A DNA stretch of 64,000 nt from Mactra quadrangularis. Its lineage: Eukaryota > Mollusca > Bivalvia > Venerida > Mactridae. The position numbers and the translations under genes were made by a program. The notes under the pieces were generated by a model. That model worked only from the letters and a program-made list of their open reading frames with translations. It made no database searches and was not told the DNA's origin. Every line of letters begins with the position of its first letter. The first letter of the stretch is position 1. Of the stretch, positions 12,991-25,724 are shown one piece after another. The stretch is taken from NCBI GenBank assembly GCA_025267735.1, contig CM046298.1, forward strand, positions 41,239,917-41,303,916, in the 5' to 3' direction.

Positions 12991-13334
12991 CTGGAAGCTG
13001 TGAGCCATCGAGAGTAATAGCGCTAAACAACAACAACAACAAACCTAGAGAATTGAGACTCACCAACATCAAATTAACGAAATCAACATACATATTACTA
13101 AGTTGCACCGGGTCGAGCTGCCTGCTAAAGAATAGGTAGCCGACCAAGGAGTTATATTATACATTAAGGTGTGACATATTGATAACTATTTCTTGGAATT
13201 AGTAGACACAATACACAGTTAAATTGCTACATAATCTCAAAACATTATGTCAAGTCTACTATTTTGAATCAGAAGGAGCTACTATATGTGCTGCGAACGT
13301 AAAAATACAACAATTCACATGTTAAAATTCTTAT

Positions 13335-13520
13335 TTGATGATTTTTTCGCTTTTGATAACTTGTTCATTGGCTGCTGAATGTGATTCAGATTACAGTAGA
13401 CAACCTTTTGGTGTCAACAAAGGAAGAAATGACCCTATGGAGTATTCAAATACTATTTGGATAAAAAGGAATGAAATGCTCAAACCTCATGACCATAAAC
13501 TACATTTAGGCAATGTGTAA
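13335..13520 (+). other. Unrecognised 61-codon ORF
   Basis: The frame starts with a hydrophobic stretch (MMIFSLLITCSLAAEC) that could be a signal peptide, followed by SRQPFGVNKGRNDPMEYSN. It runs into the palindromic AGGCAATTT motif array and stops. No family is recognised, and no splice context or neighbour supports a gene. It could be a transposon remnant or chance. Confidence 0.15.
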
Positions 13521-13650
13521 AATATTGTGCTATTTTTTCAGGCATTTTGTAAATTGCCTAGAAATTTAGTCATTTTACAAAATTCCTAAAATAGCTAGGC
13601 AATTTACAAAATGCCTAAGAATTTCAGGCATTTTACAAATTGCCACAATA
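13503..13650. repeat. Second AGGCAATTT...AAATGCCT palindromic array
   Basis: Same alternating motif as at 885-1046: blocks such as AGGCATTTTGTAAATTGCCT and its reverse complement follow one another. About six blocks occur in 150 bp. Confidence 0.6.
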
Positions 13651-13659
13651 AGTCGATTT

Positions 13660-15670
13660 CAAGAAGCCTTTCTTAGTTAGGAATGAATTTTGAGATGATA
13701 TAAGCGACCCAAACTTAAACCAACACATTTACCATGTAGTGTTAAATGTCCCATGTATATGTCCCAGTCTCTATTGTGTATGCAGTTAAGTTGTTGGGTT
13801 TGAAATCTCATGTTTTATTTGACTTACGTTCAAATCTTGACTGTTACTTAATTTTTTAACTTTTTTAGTAAATTCTTTTTCTATTTTCATCAATCAATTT
13901 TTCAACTTTTTTATGCATAATATTTATCTTACTTTTGTTTCCAAGATACTATCTAGGTAGAGTTTTAAGAATATTTTCCGAAATAACACCATTGTGCATA
14001 CACAATGATTCTGTAAAAAATGATAAGTAAATATATGCAGGTGGACAGCAGGGTTTGGTTTAGGGGTGTCAAACAAAATCTCAAATGTATGTGATAACAG
14101 TACCCTTTGCAAAAATATTTGGTTCACAATCTGATTAAATGTGGGAAAATGTAGCAGTTACTTTAGTGACACAATATCACTGCTTGAGTTGTAGCGTACG
14201 GGTGGGTCAGTGAATCATTGTCTGTTTGGTATAGTGTCGACAATTTCTATATTGAAGGGGTTTAAAATTGCTTATCTGTTTCACTGTATGCTTCCCATTG
14301 AATTTATCTGTCTTTCAAAAGGTTCAACATTTACAGATTGCATAAACAGTGGGCGCATTGCCTAAAGATTTTCGCTACGTATCGCTATGAAAAAGCGCTT
14401 TATTGTAGTGATTCATCTTTTTTTTTTTTGCTAGCTTTAGCTATATTATTTTCAATTGTTTTTATCTAACTCAGCTTATAGCCTCACCCTCTAAAACAGC
14501 CTAGTCAGTTGAGCCCTGTAAATAGTTTGAACCATTAACAAAAATACAAGCTCCATATGAAGCATTTTATATATTTTAAAATTGGTAACAGGATGACTGT
14601 CTCATCCCCCATGTTAGGTCATAATTACAGTCTATGAAGACTCCTAACCTTACGTGGAAGAAGATCAATTATCGGACATCAATTTATATTATGTTTCTGT
14701 TGGGATGACTGTCTCCTCTAAAACTGTAACATAATGACAATATATGTACTGTTTGTTTTTTCTGTTTTAATATGTCTGTTTTTCATTCCTAAACCTGTTG
14801 ACACGTGTGAAGTTTCAAGTAAATCCCTTCAGTAGCTTCAAAAATAAAGAGTTGTACCAAAAAACTTCACAAAAAAAAATGTAAGTATTAGAGGACCATA
14901 ATCCAGTCAAAATTCATGCTAGAGTTATGCAACGTGGTATTTGATATCAATTAGTAACCCCGTAGACAAATGTGAAGTTTCAAGTGAATCCCTCCAGTAG
15001 TTGCAAAGATAAAATGTTACACCTAAAAACTTAACTATGCTAAAATAGAAAATTTAAGATTAATCTAGAAAAATGAGGAATGCGTTCGTGAAACCGGGCC
15101 CTGATATAGTCTTTTCAAGAATGTTTTAGGGTTTAAATCTTTGAGCCAAAAGATAATAAAAATAGTACAGTAAGTACCCGCACACCTTTTCACAAACACT
15201 CTTACCAAAAAAGTTATTGTAAGTAAAGTTCATAATTTTGCAGTTCAAAGTCAGAAGATTAATAAACATAAATATGATATGATATCCTAAAGATAAACAA
15301 TACTCAACATAATTCACTAATATTTGGAATTGATTGGACAAAAAAATAACAGTATTATTAATTTTCTTGCTTTTGCCTTACGATGATTTTTATCGTATGA
15401 ATTTTTATGAAAAACACAACTGGTACTTTGAAGTAGCATGAACATTATTTCAAAGTACATACATTGGTACACTAACTTTCCAATGGATCTAGCTTACAAA
15501 ATTTGATATTGAGTGTGTTAATTTTAAGTCTAAACAGCGAAAATAGTTTACTAAATAACAACTATAAAATCGTACAAATTTTGATTATCTTAGGTAATTC
15601 TCTTCCAGACATAATAGATTCATACACTGTAGCTAGAAACTGTTTATTTTCTTAAACTCGTACCTGAATA
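13660..15670. repeat. No gene; diverged interspersed repeat at 14.8-15.0 kb
   Basis: Around 14800-15030 the phrase GTGAAGTTTCAAGT-AATCCC-TCAGTAG occurs twice, and a relative lies at about 44900-45030 in an IDS intron. The rest shows no coding or repeat signal. Confidence 0.35.
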
Positions 15671-15671
15671 C

Positions 15672-15778
15672 CAATTCCAGAGATTTAACCTTTTCAGGAG
15701 GAGTGAGTAGGTTGACTGACCGCCATTATATGACCTAAACAATGTCTTGCTATGGCGTTAAACCCAACAAACAAACCA
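15672..15778 (+). mobile_element. SINE family B, 3' fragment
   Basis: Matches the 3' half of the full copy at 60683-60979: CAGAGATTTAACCTTTTCAG, a GTGAGTAGGT phrase, TATATGACCTAAACAA and a CGTTAAACCCAACAAACAAA tail. The tRNA-like head is missing. Confidence 0.65.
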
Positions 15779-16257
15779 GATCCATCTCTTTCAAGAGGTT
15801 TTTAGATGATTCATAAATGACACAAGCGTTTGGTCGTAATTCTTAATCAAATACTTTAATTGATAAATAATTATGAATGCATTATCCCACGGAAAACAGA
15901 TATCACCATATAAAGACACCATTGATTTGGCAAATATTAATAAAAGTAAATGTAAAAGTCTTACCATGTTTTCTTCTCTGTAATCGTACTGGTCCAAGCA
16001 AACTGGTCTTCCAATTCCTTCCTTCAAGTCATATAGTGAATGGATTATATTCCTTCAAAATATTGTACACTACTTGAAATGACATCATATTGGTGACATC
16101 CTGAAAACATCAATTTTTTTTAATAATAATTCTAATAGAATTATTCATCCTTCATCTGATTGCAAATTTTTTTTTCTGTATTTAGAGTTTTGTTATTAGA
16201 TATGTACATGATAATAACAATGACAAATGGGTCGGAACACAATTTCCATACTTAGTT

Positions 16258-16445
16258 ATGGTCAATCTCAGTAAACAGATATCATGTAGAGCGTTGACGT
16301 ACAGGATCTCTACTGTCTCCGTGGAAGGTCACGTCGAGATGAACTTTGTGTCAACCAATCAATGCGTAGCTTTCATCTAGACAAAAACACTATTATTCAC
16401 ATTTTGATTTCGTAATTTCTATTTTTAGACCAAGACGTAGACGAT
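16258..16445 (+). repeat. Interspersed repeat, copy 1 (pair at 35.64-35.83 kb)
   Basis: Starts with CAATCTCAGTAAACAGATAT and contains AAGGTCACGTCGAGATGA, CAACCAATCAATGCGTAGCT, TTTGATTTCGTAATTT and TTTTTAGACCAAG. The same order recurs in direct orientation at 35640-35830. A short left-end piece is also at 22860-22885. Family unknown; no ORF. Confidence 0.6.
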
Positions 16446-16824
16446 GTAAACAAGTTACGTATCATAACAAATTAATCATGAATATTATGATGAGAAAAGG
16501 TCATCTGAACGTGACCTGCGTTTGGAAAAGGCCAGATCTAAATCAGTGGGTATGCGAGCAGAAATTATTAGACCGGGTTTACATCAGATTGAGTTATGGT
16601 CCTCCCATATTAATTCTTCAATAAGAATACTGGTATTCATAGGTAGTGATGTATACCGGTACCAGGTACCCATACCAGTATCTGTATTGTTTCGAAAGTT
16701 TCCGGTAAATACCGTTTTGTTTTGGTACCAGTACTTAAATCGGTACTTTGAACAATAAAGTGCAGATTCAGAATTAAAAATATGAATGCTTTAATCTCAG
16801 AACTTTTGAGTATTTATCTTATTG

Positions 16825-17276
16825 TTAAGTGATTTATCCGAGTACTTGGGATATTTGCGATCCCGACCAGAAAATTGAGTACAAATATTCATCACATCCG
16901 AAATTGTCATATGGCAATCTATTTTTGGAAAATTTAAAAGAACATTTTCAGCTTAATTATCACTGAAAACAAGCTGCACTACTAAACTTTGATTTATGCA
17001 GGGACGAATTATCTTGTGTCAAAATTTTAATTGATAAACATTTAAACAAAAATGTTATCACTGAAAATGTCCATAACATGTCTGGTAAAAGAAATGTTTG
17101 GGGTACATGGATTCCCATGAAGTACAATGCAATTTAAGTTTCTGTAATGTTTCACTTATTTTTGTTATTACATGAATTCCTGTATGATTCTCGACTAAAA
17201 AGTGATTCGTGTGATTCGCTACACATGAGTTGTAGTTCGAATTGGATCGCCACTTGCTCAAAGATCCACAGCCCTA
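16825..17276. mobile_element. hAT-like non-autonomous element, older copy
   Basis: Relative of the better copy at 20387-20784. It shares CGAGTAC, AGAAAATTGAGTACAAAT, a GGATCGCCACTTGCTCAA block and the terminal GATCCACAGCCCTA. Its left end is degraded. Confidence 0.45.
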
Positions 17277-18594
17277 ATCTATATTGATCATTGTTACAAA
17301 TGACAGTTAATGTAATGTTGCAGGAAATTAGCATGCTTCTTATACCTCAAAATTATAATATAGGCTAGTTGTCAACGATGTCGGTGTCTGAATGGTCTCG
17401 CAAAAATATTACCCATGTATGTCACATGATTATATTAAATAAACTTCCCAAATAAAATATGTAGTTCTGAAATATTGACTTTCAAATAGTAAATTAGGGA
17501 CTTTAGTCAGTTATCTTTCCTTGATCAAATCTAAAGCAATCCAATTGGTAAGTAGGCCCTTACCGTTGGAATCCTTGGATTTTATCACTGAAGTCCTATG
17601 TAAGGATAACAAAATATTTCATCTAATATCTTGCTTGTTACTGAAGATATTAACAAAAGAGATGAAAAATTAAGATACTTCTTTACCCTAAAAATACTTA
17701 TATTGATTTTCAAACAAATTAAATGATTTACAAAAAAGTTATTTAAGATTAATTTTGGCAAATTGACATTGAAAAGTAAGGGTAAAATCCGAGTAATCCA
17801 ACTAATTGGACCTACCTACTTGAAGAGTAAACAAGGGAAAATAACTGCCTAAGGTCCCTATTCTACCTGTATCAGTTATATTGTTGTTATTTTGTCACAG
17901 CATGAGTGCACTGTAACTTCAACATTGCGTTTTCGATTTATAGACTGGCTCATATTTCTCAATAAGAAAGTTCTTACCGACAAGCATCTATGTTTATTTG
18001 TTTAAAAAATACATAATTGGATACACTCCGATATATTTTGTTTGTAAACAAACACCATAACACTAAATACAGTCTACTGGTCTACAGAAATACTAGTATT
18101 GTACTTATTTAATTGCAACACAATATTTTATTGAGATTATTTTGGTATGAAAATATTCAGTACAAATGTCACATGTGGGGTGATTTTTTAAATCTAGCTC
18201 TTACATATTCATAAGTATTTTTTCTACTTAACAGAGCGATAACATGATATATTTCAGAGCTTGCATTAAAATATTTTGGGTACAAAATATACCCAGTGAA
18301 AATGTGTTTTCACCAGCTGGTACCAGTAACACAATAATTACACAATGAAAGAGTACATTGAGAAAGCTGATATGCCAATATTCTTACAAAAAATACTGAT
18401 AAAAAACTTACATTGATATACAAGTATTATTAGTTATTTTTTTGCCATTTTTTGTTATTTGCATTTAAACATTGCAATTTGTACTATTGTTACATATTGG
18501 CATTAGTATCGTTTAAAATACTGTATTGTTTCCTTGGTACCCATATCGTTTCATCTCTAATGGTATCCATCATAAGGTATACTTCATAATTATA

Positions 18595-18975
18595 CAGTAC
18601 CCACCAAAAGTTTGGAGACAGTTTCACTCTGCAAACCTACTGAATAGCTTTTATCAAAATATTGATATATGTTTATTTTGAAATGCTTTTTAGTTTTGCT
18701 TTGTTTTTGGGTATCAACATATAATTGTAACTGAGACTACAAAAATAGCATAAAAGCTGTGTTATGCAAAATAATCACAATAAACATGGTTTTGGAGGCT
18801 TTAGAATATCAGATGCTAAATCTTATAGATGAGCTGCATTCATGAAATTTGTTTTAATGCTATCACAAACTATACTTACATAATTATATTAAAAATAATG
18901 ATTCTACAAAAAATATCATCAAAATTTAATAATTGCAGTAAATTTCTTTTGTTTCCAAACTTTAGGCAGGTATTG
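18595..18975. mobile_element. Tc1/mariner-like MITE, copy A (uninterrupted)
   Basis: Left end CAGTACCCACCAAAAGTTTG and right end, read inward, CAATACCTGCCTAAAGTTTG form inverted repeats. TA flanks both ends (18593-18594, 18976-18977). Length is 381 bp with no coding capacity. Copy B at 20224-21005 is the same element with a second transposon inside. Confidence 0.7.
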
Positions 18976-19119
18976 TATTTCATACAGCTAAGGTATACAG
19001 ACTATGTCTTGTAAATACTAGCGGGTAAGTTTGAAGCCATCACAAGTAAGTTGAAGTAAAATAAATTGTTCATTTTGATTTATTTATTGGTAAGTGTGAT
19101 TACTAATTTCTGCAGAGTT

Positions 19120-19230
19120 TGGACATATGAAATATTTCATACGACCATTATCTCTCCTACCACTGATTCTAAATCATGTAGGGCAATTGTCAGTATCTGA
19201 TGGAAGTATTCATCTAGTAAAAGGTTTACA
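19120..19230 (+). mobile_element. SINE family B, old internal fragment
   Basis: Resembles the middle of SINE B: CTCTCCTACCACTGATTCTA, then ATCATGTAGGGCAATTGTCA. Head and tail are missing. Confidence 0.45.
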
Positions 19231-20223
19231 GCTCAGGCTTTCAAGGAATGTATAGTCCAACTTAATTAACCTGAGCTTGAACTACCTTATTATAATAATT
19301 ACAGGCTTCACTTACATTAAATCGTGAGTCTCCGTATGTGTGTATAAGATTATACACATGTTAATAACAACCTATGTGAATATAAATCAATTTTGCAAAC
19401 ATGGCATGTTATTGTACTTTAAATTTTGGACTTGTTTATGGGGAACACGTATGTCCTCAATGTTGTGACACTGTTTTAAAGTATTCATTCATATGAAAAC
19501 AAGATAAGTTGTTCAGATAAGTGTATTTTGCTGAAAGCTTCCCAAAAAGCATGATTAACATACAAAGACTAAAATAGGCTATAAACTGAGTTTAATATAT
19601 TCTTGAATAAAGGTCAAGCTCAGGTTAATTCTGTCAGACTATAAGTTATTGACCATTGTAAAGTGACATATACAATGTGTTGCTACCCTGTTTTACCCAA
19701 CCAAAAATGAGCAAAAGGAACAACAGCATATAGACAAGTTAAATAAAGAAATATAATTTGATACACTTACCAGAAATTAGTTTACACATTAAACTATTTG
19801 CACAAACACCCTATAAGGTGACTATCATGTTGCTTCAAGTATTGAACTCATTGAGGGTTGGCAACATCAGGATCCTAGAAATGAATGATCTGAAATCAAC
19901 AACAAAGTTGTTGGGATATTAGTTATGAATATTGATTTTCCATTAGCATAGGGGAAGACGTCTGCTTCTTGATCAAAGGTAAGTCAGAACTCATTATAAG
20001 AAAAAGAACACACTTTAGAGCTTGATATTTGAGTCACCTTAAGTTAAGGTGCAAACAAAAAAATCTGAGCAAACAATAAAATCAGTGATTAGTTATTTTT
20101 TGTTCAATTATGGCCAATAAACAAGTTTTGTGCCTTAATACTATATATGTTCAGTGTTCATTTAATCCTTCAGAACGTCTGAAATTGGTACAGTACATCA
20201 TAAAGTCTTTGATGGCATATATA

Positions 20224-21005
20224 CAGTATCCACCAAAAAGTTTGGAGACATTTTTTACTTAAAAGGCTTACTGAATAGCTTTTATCTAAAGTTTGATAAC
20301 TTTTTCCTCAGAAAGGCTGTTTAGTTTTGCTTTATATTTTGGTTTCCTTATGATAATAATTGAGACTTCAAAGGTAGCATAAAATCTAGGGCAGTTGCGA
20401 ATAACCAAGTACTCGATATTCGCTATTCGGACTAGAAAATCGAGTACAAATGTTCGGCACTTTCGAAATCTCTGACATGATTTTCCATGTAATAAAAGCT
20501 TCTTTAGTTCTTCACTTATTTTTGTTAAATTCATATGTATATTTGTGTGTGTATATACATATGAATTTAACAAGAATCACTCGTTAATAAAAAAAACATA
20601 CAGGAATTTATATATACAACACACTCATATATATATATATTATATATATATATATAGTTGTATATATGAATTCTTGTATGCTTTTTTATTAATGAGTGAT
20701 TCTTAATTGGTATGATTCAAGAATCGCTACACATAGATCATGGTTTGGATTGGATCGCCACTTGCTCAACGATCCACAGCCCTAATAAAAGCTATGCTAT
20801 AGAAAATAATTACAGAAAACATGGTTTTGGAGGCTTAAGGAGGTCAAATGCTAAATTTTAATAATGTGTTGCATTCATAGTTTGTTTTCATTTTATCACA
20901 AACAATATTTAAATATATTAAAAACAATTATTTTATAAAGATAATAATCCAAATTCAAGAATAGTAGCAAAATTATTTTTGCCTCCTAACTTTTGATGGG
21001 TACCG
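20224..21005. mobile_element. Tc1/mariner-like MITE, copy B (interrupted)
   Basis: Left end CAGTATCCACCAAAAAGTTT matches copy A; the right end reads inward CGGTACCCATCAAAAGTTAG. Shared internal blocks include TGAATAGCTTTTAT, TTTAGTTTTGCTTT and AAACATGGTTTTGGAGGCTT. A hAT-like element occupies 20387-20784; without it the copy is close to the 381 bp of copy A. Confidence 0.7.
20387..20784. mobile_element. hAT-like MITE inserted in a Tc1-like MITE
   Basis: Ends are TAGGGCAGTTG and, read inward from the right, TAGGGCTGTGG. The flanking 8-mers are ATAAAATC (20379-20386) and ATAAAAGC (20785-20792), an 8-bp duplication with one change, as expected for hAT. The uninterrupted host copy shows ATAAAAGC once, at 18750-18757. 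Inside are nested hairpins: exact 21-bp arms at 20522-20542/20553-20573, and arms of about 46 bp at 20574-20620/20656-20701. Confidence 0.75.
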
Positions 21006-21559
21006 TGCGATGGTTTCAATGTACAAATAAGTAAAAAGAAATTCAATAAGAAGGTAGACAAACCAATGGCTTAGTGAAACATAGAACTAACTCTTGTATC
21101 AAAACTTTTTAAGTGACCTAAAATGTAAAATTAAACCAGATATGTCTTTTTCAGATAGACCAATATTCCAATAAATCCCTTTCATCTTTACAATTTCAAA
21201 TCTATTTAAACTATTTTTACTTTTGCATAAAGATTAATTCATAAAACAAAATGCGTAGAAACATCAATGCATTAGGACAAATTTAAAAAAACATGCACTT
21301 AGCTGTAACACTTACGTCACTTGTTTACAACCAAAGAGCAAACATTATCACATCATCAGTTAGTCACATCATCAGAAAAATTCTGAAATACAGAGGAGAC
21401 ATATACAAACAATAATAAAGCATTCAATTGTGAAACAGTACATACTAATTCAGAATAGAGAAAGTATAAAAGATCAAAGCAGTGATTTAATATCACAGAT
21501 GTTCAAGGGAGCTAATACTGTAAGGTTACTGTATTGTACCATATATTTTACAGTGAGTT

Positions 21560-21770
21560 ATCTCCCTGCAGCATTTCCTGAGAAGAACCAGTACTGGAAT
21601 GGCATCAGGGACCACAATGGAAATAAGGGCTTGCCCTTTTTTTGTGTTATCCCTGGTGTTGGTGTGCAAGACATAGTTACTACATCATGATGTCTGTGAT
21701 ATTTGTGTTTGTATGTTTTTACTATGTGTATACAAAGCCAAATAAATATTATTATTATCCTCAGTATGCA
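21560..21770 (+). mobile_element. Possible retrotransposon 3' end with ATT tail
   Basis: A short frame ending near 21690 is followed by an AT-rich trailer and AATAAATATTATTATTATC. The tail style fits a LINE 3' end. No reverse-transcriptase motif is present, so the class is uncertain. Confidence 0.25.
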
Positions 21771-24100
21771 AATGCCAAACTTCGCAAATCAATTTAAAAT
21801 TAACTGCTATTTTCTTGCCTTGTACAGGATCACAGTAGAAATTCTTGAGTATCACTGGTAATATATAACATCTAGATGTCAAACACTAGGTCACCATTAT
21901 AAGACACTTATATAATCAATCTCACTTTATCTTCATCAAAAACTGGAAAAGGTGATTACTAATAGATGTATGCAGTCATAGAATTTAGCCAGTGGACATT
22001 GGACTGAGTCCAACAAAATCACCCTAGGTCCAGTGACTTTTACAATGTGAGTGGTTCCAATGGTCCACCAACTCTGTGATGTCACCATTTACCTAATTCA
22101 TTAGAAATAATAAAGTTAACAAGAAATGTCACCATATGAATAAAAAGCAGTATACGTAATTGTTTAAAAAAAACTGTTTTACTAAAGATATTTTTTTCTG
22201 CATGTACATGACTTCATGTGTTTTGTTTTCAATTTCAGAACAAATTATACTGATATATCAGTCTTTTTATGATGCTATTTTCAGAATTAAGGCAGCACCA
22301 TTCGTTTGATTTTTCAAAAGTGAAAAGGTAAGCAAGCACATGTGTCCTGGTTAGGTGAGTTTGCTGCTATACTTAAATTAACAACTGAACACGCATTTAA
22401 GATTGCATTGTATGCATACTAATAGTAAACGTTGTAATTTACTTGAAAAAGGAAACTATTATCAATAATGAACAAGTAATCAAAACAATATAATACATGT
22501 ACTCACATAAGACTAAGACTGTCTTGCGTGTAAACCAGTACTGAAACTAGCAATAGTTTTATCAACCATTTATTTTGGATATACATGTATTTATAGCAGA
22601 TCAATGAACTTATCTTGGTTAAAATGTTTCAAATCTGAAAAAAAATCTTTGAATTACTTATCAACAATTTCTTTCAAATTCAATGATCTTTTGTCAGGAC
22701 TAAACATTAATTTTTAAAGTAGGTTGCCCATTTGGACAACCAGCTATATGTTTTACTTGCCAAAATCAAATACATTGTAAATGTATTTTCTAGCAGGTTT
22801 TCAGGGGTAATCAAACAATTTTATTTTTAAAACTTTTTTACATAAAATCACCCCAAGAGGCAATCTCAGTAAACAGATATCCTATACACTGCCGTCATTG
22901 GTAAAACAATTGATTTTTGTGAGGGGAGAATTTGGTATCAGGCTTTATTCAGATTGCACCAAGAGACTACTTTGGCTCATATAGATGATTTGGCATGTAC
23001 ACTGCCCTCCAAAAGTTCCTTCACACATTTACAATTACATTTACTCAATATTGTAAAAGCAGTTATTGTTTTTTTTAATTTTGCCAAAATATTTAACCAA
23101 TATATTTTCTTATGGATTGTATCGATAAGAAAGGAGACAATATGACTACATTTGAATATACGTTACAATACGATACAGGTAGCTATTGTAAATTTACAAG
23201 CACTCACATTCCCTTATTTATGATCATGGGTTGTCTAAGGGTTGAGTTGTCTCTAACTATGGGTTACGTTGTTCGAACTCAGGGTTGAGACAACCACGGA
23301 TTGGGTTGTCCACCGGTTAAGTAGTATCGATCCCTTTTTACGAACAGACACAGGGATCATAATTCTTGAGTAAAAAAAGCAACCCTGTGAATACTGAAAA
23401 TACAGGGACTTCCCATGGTTATGAATGTCATACCGTGAGTCGTACCGCGATATATCGTACTGGGTTATGATACGCATACCATAGACTGATATGTCAATAT
23501 TGAATCGATATATATGGCCATACCATCTCATCCCTTATGTTTATGAAGCATGTCAACATTTTTGCCTCTATAGGGTCTTAATTAGAAAGAATTGTTATGG
23601 TATGGATGTGAAGTTAGCAGCAACAGCAGTAGGTATAATCTTACTCTAGTAATGCAAGCAGTAAGATGAATAGGATCAATCTTACTGTTACTGAGTTTTT
23701 GTCCTATAGACTGTAGACAGTTTTCCAAATCGTCTTCTTTCTACGGAGATTGGTTTCTCCCATATAGTAATATCTTCAATCTGAAATAGATAAAATCAGA
23801 GAAGAGAAACTGGAAAGAACTGTTTCTTGTTAAGTTAATAATAAAATGATTGCATACCTACTGAATACAATTTTAGGGAGATAAAACTAGAAACATACAT
23901 ATTTTTGTGCCATAAGTTCGTGACATGAATTTTGATGATATAACATACACAAGACAACAAAAATGCATTTACAATTGAGCACTTTGGCCTTGGAGTGCAT
24001 ATCATGGACAAGAATTTTACTTTATGACATTTTTACTGTATACATTTTAATTTCTAGTAAAATTGTATATATACTATGCCGAAATTAATGTATCTATCTT
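21771..24100. other. No gene recognised
   Basis: AT-rich spacer. Around 23230-23310 several GGGTTG/GACAACC phrases form local inverted repeats, and around 23620-23690 AGCAGTAAGAT-type phrases recur, related to 63710-63800. No coding signal is seen. Confidence 0.4.
22998..23060 (+). mobile_element. Tc1-like MITE end, fragment
   Basis: CACTGCCCTCCAAAAGTTCC followed by TTCACACATTT resembles the left end of the MITE at 46091-46348. No matching right end was found. Confidence 0.4.
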
Positions 24101-24380
24101 TTTTTACTAGATTTTAACGCTGTGTCAACACAATTTTAGGTCATTTCGCGGCGTCCAGCGCACCTAACCTAGCTTTCCTGGACCATTGTCTATAACCAGT
24201 ACTCACCTACCCTTCCACAAGGCCGAAAACTTCTCCTTATTATCTAATCAATGGAGGAAAATCGACATTATTGTCAAATTTTCATGGTAGGGTATAACCT
24301 CCCCAGTGGTGTTCAAACCCGCACCCCTCGGGCACGAGATTCCAAATTCTGGCGCGCTACCAACTGCGCTATCGACCCGT
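24101..24380 (-). mobile_element. SINE family A, copy 1
   Basis: tRNA-derived head on the minus strand with GATAGCGCAGTTGGTAGCGC as A-box region, though the B-box region is altered. A conserved body (GTGAGTACTGGTTATAGACA) and a GCGTTAA trailer follow. ATCTATCT occurs on both sides and may be the target duplication. Confidence 0.75.
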
Positions 24381-25442
24381 GTTAATCTATCTATCTAAGA
24401 TGTTCTACTGATTGACTTAACGGAGTGGGTCAGTAAATACATCACATGTAGATTTTGTTTGTTATACTGGTATGTTTTTGTACAAGTAAATGATTTTGTT
24501 GTGCCTGCAATTATTATAAAGAGTATTTTTCTAAGTGTGTATACATGTGTTTTTGCTGTGTAAGTCAAGTAGGATAGTATGCTTGTCATAACAGTTTTTC
24601 ATGATGTAGGGTTAGGTTAGGCATGACTTGGTACATGTAGTGTGTGTAAGCAAAAAAGCTATTTGGTATGGTTGAAGGAAAAATTGTTGTATGTGTTCAT
24701 AATAAGTAATTTGTACACCAGTCACACATATGTCAGTGAAGGGGGACATTTACTTCCATGTAAAGATATTTGTTTCCCTAAGATTAAGAATAAGTTTGTA
24801 TTAATCACAATGAATTAAATCTGACATATATTCATTAGGCAAAGAAACAAAGACATTTAATGGGTAAGGTAAAATGTGAATAATGTATAGTAAACCAGAT
24901 GGCGTAAACCAGGAGTTTGGGTTAATTTTCAATACAATTATCAAGATAAAAAAGAGAATTCCAAAGAAACATTAACACTTTGTGGACAAATGAACTGATT
25001 TGTTGCTAGCTTTGTTGGTTGTGCCGCCTTCATGCTGAATTAGAACATTTGATAAGAGATCCATGTTGGCTCTTCATGGCTCACATCAGTTTAAACAATA
25101 GATTAGGTTACTGATGTTATAACAAAAACTGCTGACCTTGCATTTTGAAGGGAATAGGTACTGAAGAAAATGGACAAATTTTAAACCCTAAAAGTAATCG
25201 CCCATAAAAACCTTTGAATTTTATATTGATATAATTTTCAAAATAAAATTGAATCAAAATAAACCTATAAAATATAAATCCAATGATACATAAATTGATT
25301 CTATCCTAATGAATAAATATAGAATGCATTGAAATAATATTCCAGGAAATATTATCAATCAATTCAAATATACAAGACATAAGTAGTAGTGAATGTGCTG
25401 ATTGCCAAGTCTTAATGAATTTCACATTGATTTTAAACTATT

Positions 25443-25724
25443 TATTTATTGGAGTTAACGCCGTATCAACACAATTAAGGTCATTTCACAGCGTCCAACG
25501 CACCTAACCTAGCTTTCCTGGACCATTTTCTATAACCAGTACTCACCTACCCTTCCACAAGGCCGGAAACTTCTCCATATTGTCTAATCAATGGAGGAAA
25601 ATCGACATTATTGTCAAATTTTCATGGTAGGGTATAACCTCCCCGGGTGGGATTCGAACCTGCATCCCCTCAGGCACGAGTATCCAAATTCTGATGCGCT
25701 ACCAACTGCGCTATCGACCCGGGT
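25443..25724 (-). mobile_element. SINE family A, copy 2
   Basis: Nearly full-length copy. A perfect 12-bp duplication, TTTTAAACTATT, flanks it (25431-25442 and 25725-25736). The B-box region reads GGTTCGAATCCC on the minus strand, and the tail is AATAAATAAA. Confidence 0.85.

Noticed and set aside
16643..18562. Large 1.9-kb transposon bounded by TAGTGATGTATACCGGTA and a CATCTCTA end
   Set aside because: The ends match only loosely after reverse complementing, and the flanking 8-mers do not agree. AT-rich background makes chance similarity likely.
21430..21690. 86-codon frame as a host gene
   Set aside because: No recognisable domain or splice context. The AT-rich trailer with an ATT tail suggests a retrotransposon end instead.
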